DNA from: Porphyrobacter sp. ULC335
GTDB taxonomy: Bacteria; Pseudomonadota; Alphaproteobacteria; Sphingomonadales; Sphingomonadaceae
Reading direction: 5' to 3'
DNA: 64,000 bases
NCBI RefSeq assembly: GCF_025917005.1
Contig: NZ_CP078091.1
Span: 1,550,001-1,614,000 of the forward strand
Made by a program: the position numbers and the translations under genes. How positions within the stretch are numbered: position 1 is the first letter of the stretch; the number at the start of each line of letters is the position of its first letter. Shown here piece after piece: positions 35,631-43,321 of this stretch. Under the pieces are notes generated by a model. The model was not told the DNA's origin and did not search any database. It saw only the letters and a list, made by a program, of their open reading frames with translations.

Positions 35631-38600
35631 TGCTTGACCTCGGCCGAACCTTCATCCGTCACATCGTGCTGCTGGCAGCTGCGCTGGTGCTTGCCATTGC
35701 CCTGTTCGCAGGAAGCCCGATGGCGGCGGACAAGGAAAAGCCGGTCAAGCGCGATTACAGCGCCGTCTTCGCCCCGCCTGCGCCGCAACGGCAATCGGTC
35801 GCGGAAATGGATGCGAAGTCCGAAGGCTGCAACACCTGCCATATCAAGACCGACGCGCCGACCATGCATGTCTCGCCCGCTGTGCGGCTTGGCTGCACCG
35901 ACTGCCACGGCGGCAATCCGCAGGTGCGCGGCAATTCCGAACTGCCGCACGATCATCCCGATTACGTCGCTGCCCGTGACACCGCCCACGTGCTGCCCAA
36001 ATATCCCGGCAGCTGGCACTTCCCTTCCTCGGCCAACCCCAAGCGGTCCTATGCGCTCCTCAACAAGGAAGCGCCGGAGTTCGTGAAGTTCATCAACCCG
36101 TCCGATTACCGCGTCGCGCGCGAGGCCTGCGGATCGTGCCACGTGGGCGCGATCGAGGCGACGGAACGATCGATCATGGCGACGGGCGCGATGCTGTGGG
36201 GCGGGGCGAGCTACAATAACGGGATCCTGCCCTTCAAGAACTACCTGCTGGGCGAGGCCTATACCCGCGATGGCCTGCCTGCGAAGATCACCACGCCGGG
36301 CGCGGGGCCGGGGGGCAAGCTCTCGGATGATCAGGTGGCGCGCGGCGTGCTGGCCGAGATGTATCCGCTGCCCACCTGGCACGTGATCCCGCCGGGCGAT
36401 GTGTTCCGCGTGTTTGAACGCGGCGGGCGCACGATCAATTCCCAGTTCCCGGAAATCGGCCTGCCCAACCCGACCGGCTCGATCCAGCGCCTTGAGGAAC
36501 CCGGGCGGCCTGACCTGAAGCAATCGAACCGCGGCCCCGGCACAGGCCTGCGCGTCGCGATCCCCGCGCTCAATATCCACAAGACCCGCCTCAACGATCC
36601 CTTCACCTGGTTCATGGGGACGAATGACCAGCCGGGCGATTACCGCCATTCCGGCTGCGCCAGCTGCCACGTGGTCTACGCCAATGACCGCGAGCCGCGC
36701 CATTCGCTGACCTACGCGCAATTTGGCCGTGACGGGCAGACCATGACGGTCGATCCGACGATTGCAGGGAAGGTCGAGCACGCCGCCGGTTACGGCGAGG
36801 AAAAGCATGGCGCCGTCAAGCATCCGGGGCACAAGGAAGATGACGGGCACAGCCATGGCAAAAAGGACGACGGCGCCCTCACCACCCCGGACGGGCAGGT
36901 GAAGGAAAGCGGCCACCCGCTCAGCCACGTCTTCACCCGCGCGATCCCCACCAGCCAGTGCATGAACTGCCACATGCACCAGCCCAACATCTTCCTGAAC
37001 TCGTTCCTCGGCTACACCATGTGGGACTACGAGTCCGATGCGCCCGCGATGTGGCCCAAACAGCAGAAATACCCCACCGCTGCCGAAGTGCGCGAAATCA
37101 CCGACCGCAACCCCGAAGGCGCCGCGCCCAAGGGCCTGTGGGGCGACGTCGATTTCCTGCGCAACGTCTATGATCTGAACCCGACCCTGAAGGACACCCA
37201 GTTCGCCGACTATCACGGCCACGGCTGGAACTTCCGCGCGATCTTCAAGCGGGACCGCGAAGGCAATCTGCTCGATGCCGAGGGCGCAATCGTGGATCCG
37301 GACGATCCGGAGAAATGGCGGCGCGAGGGCGAGGGCAAGTTCGTTCCGGCCGGAACCAATCCGGGCAAGGCTGTCCACATGATGGACATCCATGCCGAAA
37401 TCGGGATGCAGTGCGCCGATTGCCATTTCGAACAGGACAGCCACGGCAACGGCCTCATCTACGGCGAGGTTGCCAACGCAATCGAGATCACCTGCAAGGA
37501 CTGCCATGGCACGTCCGATGCCTATCCCACCCTGCGCACCAGCGGCCCCGCCGCGCCGCCGGAAGGCCACGACCTCGCCCTGCTGCGCAATCCCGACGGC
37601 AAGCGCCGCTTCGAATGGAGCGAAGGCGCGGATGGCAGGCGAAAACTCGTCCAGCGATCGATCGTCGACCCGAGCCTTGAATGGGAGATGAGCCTCGTCA
37701 AGGACTCGGTCGATCCCGCAACACCCACCTTCAACGCCAAGGCCGCGCGGGCCAAGCTGGTCAGCCGCTACGGGGCGGAAACCGGCAATTTCGAATTCGG
37801 CACCGGCATCGCCGCCGATGACCGGGCGCACCGCGATCCGGAGATGGCGTGCTTCACCTGCCACCTGTCATGGACCACCAGCTGCGGCGGGTGCCACTTG
37901 CCGATCGAGGCGAACTGGAAGACCGCGACCCACCGCTACGAAGGCGGCGAGACGAGGAACTTTGCCACCTACAACCCGCAGGTCGCGCGCGACGAGATGT
38001 TCCAGCTGGGCAAGCACCAGACCACCAAGGGCAACCAGACCGCCCCGGTGCGCTCGTCCTCGGCGCTGGTGCTGTCCTCCACCAATATCAACCGCGAACG
38101 CATCTATGTGCAGCAGCCGCCGATCAGTTCCATCGGCTTCTCGTCACAGGCCTTTGCGCCGCATTTCCCGCACACGGTGCGCAAGACCGAGACCAAGACC
38201 TGCACCGATTGCCACCTCAGCGCCAAGGACGATAACAACGCGATCATGGCGCAGCTGCTGCTGCTCGGCACCAATTACGTCAACTTCGTCGGGCTGAATG
38301 CTTGGACGGGTCTTGAGGGTGGTTTTCAGGCAACTCGCGTCACCGAATATGACGAACCGCAGGCGGTGATCGGGTCATACCTCCACCGCTATGCCTATCC
38401 TGATTACTGGGGGCTCCATGTCGACCAGAACGGGCGAGAGCTGAAGAACTGGGTGCGCGGCAAAACCTTCGACAAGAAGCTGTCGGGCGAGACGCAACCG
38501 CTCGAAGAATTCGCCAATGTCCACGAAGGCACATCTGACAGGGTCGGCTGCCTGCAAGTGCGCGGCGAATACATGTTCGTCGCCGGCGGCAAGGACGGCT

Positions 38601-39739
38601 TCACCGCCTATGACGTGGCGAGCATCGCCAACAAGGGCACGTCCGAGCGTATCCTCAAGGGGCCGTTCTCTGCTTTGGGGCATGATACCAATGTGAAGAC
38701 CGCCAACGCGACCTGCATGGCGCTGCCCACCAATCAGCCGATCGCGCCGACCCGCAGCACGCCCGAAATGCGCGAGATGAATCAGGAACAGCCGTTCCTG
38801 CCGATCTACAATTATGCGGCGGTGACCGATGCGGTGGAGGGCCTGATCCTTGTAAACGTCAACACGCTGGCGGACGGCGAATTCCGCAACAACAAGCTGA
38901 CCCGCAAGGTGTTTGCTGACGGCTCCACCGCGTGGAACCACGGCGGGGTGCTGACCGGCGCGCGGCACATCGTGCTGGCGGGCGCGGTTGCCTATATCAC
39001 AGCGGACCGCGGCTTGGTGGTGGTCGATCTCGCCGATCCCGATACGCCGAAACTGGCAGCGGTGCGCGAGCTTCGCGATGCGCGGGCGAGCGCGGTGCAG
39101 TTCCGGTATCTGTGGGTCACCGACGCGGACGGGGTGAAGCTGTTCGACATCACCTCGCTGCGCGATCCGCAGCCCGTGCCCGAGGGGGCGGTGCCGCTGG
39201 CCGATGCGCGGCGGCTGTATATCGCGCGCACCTATGCCTATGTCGCGGCCAAGGGTGATGGGCTGGTGATCCTCAACATCACCAACCCGCGCGCGCCCAA
39301 GGTCTACCAGAAGGTCACATTGGGCGGGACACTCAACGATGCCGAGGATGTGATCGTCGCTTCCACCAATGCATCGCTGTTCGCTTACGTGGCGGACGGG
39401 CGCAACGGGATGAAGGTCCTGCAACTCACCAGCCCTGACAGTCAGCGCAATTTCTACGGCTTCAGCCCCGCGCCTATCCCTGAGCTGATCGCCTGGGCCA
39501 GGACGCCGACCCCCGCCATCGCCCTGTCAAAGGGCCTCGACCGCGACCGCGCGGTGGACGAGACCGGCGGGCAGATGGCGGTGTTCGGCAGGCTCGGCTC
39601 ACGGCCCTTTACCCGCAGCGAGATGGAGCAGCTGTTCATGACCCGCAGCGGCGTGCCGTGGAAGGTCAGCGATGATGTCGACATGAAGCGCTGGGTAGGG
39701 GTGGCGCCGCAGGGCGGGCAACGGGCGGCGCGGAAGTAG
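35630..39739 (+). CDS. Decaheme cytochrome c with C-terminal LVIVD beta-propeller repeats
   Basis: 1369 aa with a signal peptide (to about residue 33, SPMAADK). Ten CXXCH sites are visible within the first 880 residues: CNTCH, CTDCH, CGSCH, CASCH, CMNCH, CADCH, CKDCH, CFTCH, CGGCH and CTDCH. A His/Lys/Asp-rich insert (KHPGHKEDDGHSHGKKDD) lies between the fourth and fifth sites and could bind metal. The last 400 residues carry LVIVD-type repeats (AYITADRGLVVVDLADPDTP, AYVAAKGDGLVILNITNP), which form a propeller common in surface proteins. The start overlaps the barrel gene stop by one base. It is a good candidate for the terminal, outer-face electron carrier of the cluster. Confidence 0.92.
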   Translation: MLDLGRTFIRHIVLLAAALVLAIALFAGSPMAADKEKPVKRDYSAVFAPPAPQRQSVAEMDAKSEGCNTCHIKTDAPTMHVSPAVRLGCTDCHGGNPQVRGNSELPHDHPDYVAARDTAHVLPKYPGSWHFPSSANPKRSYALLNKEAPEFVKFINPSDYRVAREACGSCHVGAIEATERSIMATGAMLWGGASYNNGILPFKNYLLGEAYTRDGLPAKITTPGAGPGGKLSDDQVARGVLAEMYPLPTWHVIPPGDVFRVFERGGRTINSQFPEIGLPNPTGSIQRLEEPGRPDLKQSNRGPGTGLRVAIPALNIHKTRLNDPFTWFMGTNDQPGDYRHSGCASCHVVYANDREPRHSLTYAQFGRDGQTMTVDPTIAGKVEHAAGYGEEKHGAVKHPGHKEDDGHSHGKKDDGALTTPDGQVKESGHPLSHVFTRAIPTSQCMNCHMHQPNIFLNSFLGYTMWDYESDAPAMWPKQQKYPTAAEVREITDRNPEGAAPKGLWGDVDFLRNVYDLNPTLKDTQFADYHGHGWNFRAIFKRDREGNLLDAEGAIVDPDDPEKWRREGEGKFVPAGTNPGKAVHMMDIHAEIGMQCADCHFEQDSHGNGLIYGEVANAIEITCKDCHGTSDAYPTLRTSGPAAPPEGHDLALLRNPDGKRRFEWSEGADGRRKLVQRSIVDPSLEWEMSLVKDSVDPATPTFNAKAARAKLVSRYGAETGNFEFGTGIAADDRAHRDPEMACFTCHLSWTTSCGGCHLPIEANWKTATHRYEGGETRNFATYNPQVARDEMFQLGKHQTTKGNQTAPVRSSSALVLSSTNINRERIYVQQPPISSIGFSSQAFAPHFPHTVRKTETKTCTDCHLSAKDDNNAIMAQLLLLGTNYVNFVGLNAWTGLEGGFQATRVTEYDEPQAVIGSYLHRYAYPDYWGLHVDQNGRELKNWVRGKTFDKKLSGETQPLEEFANVHEGTSDRVGCLQVRGEYMFVAGGKDGFTAYDVASIANKGTSERILKGPFSALGHDTNVKTANATCMALPTNQPIAPTRSTPEMREMNQEQPFLPIYNYAAVTDAVEGLILVNVNTLADGEFRNNKLTRKVFADGSTAWNHGGVLTGARHIVLAGAVAYITADRGLVVVDLADPDTPKLAAVRELRDARASAVQFRYLWVTDADGVKLFDITSLRDPQPVPEGAVPLADARRLYIARTYAYVAAKGDGLVILNITNPRAPKVYQKVTLGGTLNDAEDVIVASTNASLFAYVADGRNGMKVLQLTSPDSQRNFYGFSPAPIPELIAWARTPTPAIALSKGLDRDRAVDETGGQMAVFGRLGSRPFTRSEMEQLFMTRSGVPWKVSDDVDMKRWVGVAPQGGQRAARK

Positions 39740-39742
39740 GAC

Positions 39743-40630
39743 TTACTCCCGTTCGGCGAACATGCCCTCGATCATCGGTTGCAGCCCCGCGTGGAAGCGC
39801 GCCAGCACCTCCCAGTCGCCCACGCGCTCGTAGTGCGAGACAAGGTTCTGCCCGTCCCAGCGGTGCAGCGCATAGGTCGGCGGTTCGGTGGTGATCAGCT
39901 CGCGGTTGTCCGGCATGTTCTGGTCAATCGGGGTCAGGTCCATCGCCACCAGCGGCGCAACCGAGGGCGTGACGCCGAGCGGGATACCCGCAAACCGCGT
40001 GGTGATCGGGCGGTGGAGGTGCCCGCAATGGATCGCCTGCACCTGGGATTGCCCCTCCAGCACCTCGCGAAGCTGCTCCATCCACGGTTCGCGCGGCGCG
40101 GGGTCCATCCAGTCAATCCCGGCGACCACCGGCGGGTGATGCATAAAGATCACCGTCGGGGTATCGGGCGCTTCGGCCAGCCGCGTGGCCAGCCAGCGCG
40201 CGCGTACCTCGCAGAAGGCCCCGCCGTGGCGGCCGTCCTCCAGCGTGTCGAGACAGATCACCCGCAGGCCCATCCCAGCTTCGATCACATAGTGCAGGAA
40301 GCCGTCCTCGGCTGGCACGACCTGCGGGAACGCGCCCAGCAGACCTTCGCGGCTATCGTGATTGCCGACCATCGGCAGGATCGGGAAAGGACATTCGGCC
40401 AGCAAAGCGACGGTCTTGGCAAAGCTTTCCGCATCGCCGTGATCGGTGATGTCGCCCGACAGTACCAGCATATCGGGCCGATTCGGGCCATGGATCAATC
40501 GTTGCAAGGTCGCGCGGAAGCGGGTGAGGTTCAATTCCTCGGGGTGCTCTTTAGGAGCAAAGCCGACGTGAATATCGGTCATTTGCGCGATCAGCACCGC
40601 GCGGCCCGTGGAAGAAGCGCCCCCGTCCAT
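39743..40630 (-). CDS. Class III cyclic-nucleotide phosphodiesterase-like metallophosphoesterase (CpdA-like)
   Basis: 295 aa, soluble. All metallophosphoesterase motifs are present in order: DxH in QMTDIHVG, GDxxD in LSGDITDHGD, GNHD in PMVGNHDSRE, a His pair in FMHHPPV and GHxH in HCGHLHRP. Spacing and length fit the CpdA/GpdQ group, whose CpdA members hydrolyse 3',5'-cAMP. It is the last gene of the flavoprotein/cytochrome operon, 2 bases after the FHA-cytochrome stop. With an adenylate cyclase and a protein with two cyclic-nucleotide domains nearby, cAMP hydrolysis is the most sensible role. The specific substrate remains inferred. Confidence 0.85.
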   Translation of the reverse strand: MDGGASSTGRAVLIAQMTDIHVGFAPKEHPEELNLTRFRATLQRLIHGPNRPDMLVLSGDITDHGDAESFAKTVALLAECPFPILPMVGNHDSREGLLGAFPQVVPAEDGFLHYVIEAGMGLRVICLDTLEDGRHGGAFCEVRARWLATRLAEAPDTPTVIFMHHPPVVAGIDWMDPAPREPWMEQLREVLEGQSQVQAIHCGHLHRPITTRFAGIPLGVTPSVAPLVAMDLTPIDQNMPDNRELITTEPPTYALHRWDGQNLVSHYERVGDWEVLARFHAGLQPMIEGMFAERE

Positions 40631-40632
40631 GA

Positions 40633-42432
40633 CTATGGTTTAGCCTGTGCAAGTTTGGCCGCAACTGTCGTTTTGGCGGGAGGCGGCGGCGGCTTGTAAT
40701 GCGGCGCGGCCCCCTTGGGCGACCATTGCCCGGCGGGCAGGTGATAGGCGTGACACATCGCGCAGTCGGATGGCACGATCTTTTTGGTCTTCACCGCCGC
40801 CGCGCCAAGATGGCATTCGCGGCAGCTCTTGAGATCGGGGATCAGCAGGTCGCTCGCCACCCTGGAGGTGTCGGCCGCGTGGCAATCGGTGCACTTTTCC
40901 TTCTTGTGCGCCTCGTGATTGAAATAGCCGCTCGACAGGAAGCGGTCGGGCAGGTTCACCGGCATCAGATCGGCTTGCCCGGTGGGGCCGGTGGTGGGCA
41001 GGTGGCACTCGGTGCACACCCCGCCGACGCTGAGCGCGTTGGAGAGACCGATATAGGCGCGCACCGGACGACCGAAATCCGCGCGATAGGGCGTCGCGGC
41101 GCTGCCCAGCTGGCCGGGGCGTTGGCGTGCGGGACCGACAGGGCTGCGCGGGCCGGTGCTGATCCGGGCGAGATCTTCAGCCAGGTCCTTCACATCGCCG
41201 TGGCGCAGCTTGCTGAACCCGCCCCCGGCGGTGCGACCGGAAACAAGGCTGTGGCAACCTTCGCACGCGTCTTCCATCTTCACCTCCTTGAACCCGATGC
41301 GGTCAGGGGTGAGGCTGTGGCAATCCTTGCATTCGAGGGGGTTGCCATATTGCGGGAGGGATATGGCCATCCGTGCCGCGCCCCCGCGCGCGTTCATGTG
41401 GACGTCGTGCGGGAACTTGAGGCCCGAGCGTTCGACCGGCTTGCCGCCCGGAGCTGCGCGCACCGGCTTGGCCGCGCCGAAGCTGGCGAAGTAGATCGGG
41501 CGGAACTGCGGGTGCGCCTTGCCGAAATCATGTGCATTGGCGAGCGCGGTGTCGGTCAGGCGGGTGTCGAGGGTCTTGTGGCAATCGGAGCAGAAGGCCT
41601 CGCCGCCCGCGGCCGTGCGGACCGGGCCTTCGTGTTCGGAATGGCAGGAGACGCAGCCGAGCGGGCCTTCCTTGCCGAAGCCTTCGGCGATCTTCCATTG
41701 CACCGCGTCACCGGGCGACAGCGCGGGGCTGCCCTTGTCGAGGCGGCCCATCGGCGCGTGATCGCCGGTGTCCTTGTGGCAGCTGACGCAGGTTTCATCC
41801 TGCACGCTTTCAAAGGCGTTGACGTGGCAGCTTTCGCAATTGTTCTCGAGCGTATGGTGCTTGAGCGATAGCTCGCCCGAGGTCCAGGCGCTGTCCATCA
41901 GCACGGTGCCGGCGGTCTTGCCGGTCGGATCGGGCTTGGCAGGTGTTCGCAGCAGATGGCTGGCGACGGGCACCAGCAGCAAGAGCAGCAGGATCGCCCC
42001 GGCCAACACCCAGCTCATCGCCCGCTTGGACGGCAGCACACTGGCCAGCGCGAAGCCGCGCAGCGCATCCCCCTTGCCCTCGTCGGCGACAATCTGGCGG
42101 ATAGTGATGGAGGTTTTGCCATCATCTTCGCGCGCGATGGCCAGCCGCGCTGCGCCCAGCGCAATCTCGCCCCCGGTGCGCGGATCGACGGAGCCTTGGT
42201 TGACCGCCCGGCCATCAAGCGCAAATCCCAAGGTGCCCAAGGCGGCGACCGAAAGTGTGCCATCGCCTGCAAGGTCGATCCGCACGTGACGCTGCTCAAC
42301 CGCCAGATCGGGCAGATGAATGTCGCATTCCGCCGCCCGGCCGATGGTGAGGCTGGCCTGATCCACCACCCGGTCGCGGATGATCTCGCGCCCGGCGGCG
42401 GTGAAATCGATGGTGCGGATCAGGAATGCCAT
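40633..42432 (-). CDS. FHA-domain, transmembrane decaheme cytochrome c
   Basis: 599 aa from the ATG preceded by GAGGGGCGGACG; an upstream in-frame start is unsupported. The first 100 residues are an FHA fold: SLTIGRAAECDIHLPD then VEQRHVRID. The Gly-Arg and His are kept, but the usual Ser before the His is Glu. A single transmembrane helix (about 140-162, SWVLAGAILLLLLLVPVA) follows, then a periplasmic part with ten heme sites: CESCH, CVSCH, CVSCH, CSDCH, CKDCH, CEGCH, CTECH, CTDCH, CRECH and CAMCH. So a cytoplasmic phospho-peptide-type domain is joined to a periplasmic electron wire. It lies between the b-type cytochrome gene (10 bases) and the phosphodiesterase gene (2 bases). Confidence 0.92.
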   Translation of the reverse strand: MAFLIRTIDFTAAGREIIRDRVVDQASLTIGRAAECDIHLPDLAVEQRHVRIDLAGDGTLSVAALGTLGFALDGRAVNQGSVDPRTGGEIALGAARLAIAREDDGKTSITIRQIVADEGKGDALRGFALASVLPSKRAMSWVLAGAILLLLLLVPVASHLLRTPAKPDPTGKTAGTVLMDSAWTSGELSLKHHTLENNCESCHVNAFESVQDETCVSCHKDTGDHAPMGRLDKGSPALSPGDAVQWKIAEGFGKEGPLGCVSCHSEHEGPVRTAAGGEAFCSDCHKTLDTRLTDTALANAHDFGKAHPQFRPIYFASFGAAKPVRAAPGGKPVERSGLKFPHDVHMNARGGAARMAISLPQYGNPLECKDCHSLTPDRIGFKEVKMEDACEGCHSLVSGRTAGGGFSKLRHGDVKDLAEDLARISTGPRSPVGPARQRPGQLGSAATPYRADFGRPVRAYIGLSNALSVGGVCTECHLPTTGPTGQADLMPVNLPDRFLSSGYFNHEAHKKEKCTDCHAADTSRVASDLLIPDLKSCRECHLGAAAVKTKKIVPSDCAMCHAYHLPAGQWSPKGAAPHYKPPPPPAKTTVAAKLAQAKP

Positions 42433-42442
42433 CGTCCGCCCC

Positions 42443-43321
42443 TCACCAGTAGTAGAACACGCTGATGACATGCGCGGCGAGCGAGGCGATCAGGGCGATG
42501 GTGAGGGGGATGTGGATGAACAGCCACACTTCCAGCATCGCCCTGATGCGCAAGGCCCCGCGGATCTGGGCAAGCTGGTCGCGCCGCCTTTCCAATAGCG
42601 CGGTCACGCGCGCCTCCGCCTCTGACCCGCCGCCCATGCCTGCCAGCGCCCGCGCCGTGGCGCAGCCGCGATAGCGTCCCGTCAACCGTGCAATCGGCCC
42701 GCCGTGGAAGATATCCTGCGCCAGCGCCGCAATCACCAGATCGGACTCGGCGCGGGCAAGCGGCTGCGCGGCGCTTTCCAGCTGGCGATCAATCGCGGTC
42801 AGCGCGTCGAGCATCTGCGCGCGTGTCATTTCCTTGCGGTTGGCTGACAGGCTGGCGGGGAGGGTTGCATAGACCACCACGCCGTAAATACCGGTCGCGA
42901 TTACCAGCAGCATCAGCACATAGGCGAGCGTGTGGACGTTCCAGCCGATCTGAAAGCCGGTGTGCAACGTGCCCACCACCACAAGCGACAGGCCGAGGTA
43001 AACATGGGCCGAGGTCCACGCCTTCAGGCTCCACGCGCCCGGATTGATGCGCCGCTTCCTCACCCCCAGCAAGGACAGCCACAGGATCAGGCCAAGGCCA
43101 ATCGTGCCGAGCGTATAGCCATACCACGTCCCGCCGTTGGGGCGCGGTTGCTGGTCGATCAGGGCGTAGCCTGCGATGGACGCGCCGCTGAGCGCCAGCG
43201 CGATCCACAGCCAGCGAAAGCCACGATGCTTCAGAAAGCTGACATGGTCGGAATCGCGCCGCTTTTCATCCTGCGTGAACCTGCCGGTGCCCCCCGCTTT
43301 TCCGGCCGCTTTCGTCGCCAT
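42443..43321 (-). CDS. Membrane b-type cytochrome-like protein
   Basis: 292 aa. About five membrane helices: 37-57, 67-87, 104-125, 130-152 and 262-290, with a cytoplasmic-type helical loop (about 160-255) before the last. Histidines suited to heme b sit in the third helix (SAHVYLGLSLVVVGTLHTGF) and the last (LFIHIPLTIALIASLAAHVI). The ATG start overlaps the flavoprotein stop as TGATG; a GTG one codon earlier is also possible. It lies between a cytoplasmic FAD/iron-sulfur protein and a periplasmic decaheme protein, exactly where a membrane electron-crossing subunit is needed. No exact family name is claimed. Confidence 0.8.
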   Translation of the reverse strand: MATKAAGKAGGTGRFTQDEKRRDSDHVSFLKHRGFRWLWIALALSGASIAGYALIDQQPRPNGGTWYGYTLGTIGLGLILWLSLLGVRKRRINPGAWSLKAWTSAHVYLGLSLVVVGTLHTGFQIGWNVHTLAYVLMLLVIATGIYGVVVYATLPASLSANRKEMTRAQMLDALTAIDRQLESAAQPLARAESDLVIAALAQDIFHGGPIARLTGRYRGCATARALAGMGGGSEAEARVTALLERRRDQLAQIRGALRIRAMLEVWLFIHIPLTIALIASLAAHVISVFYYW

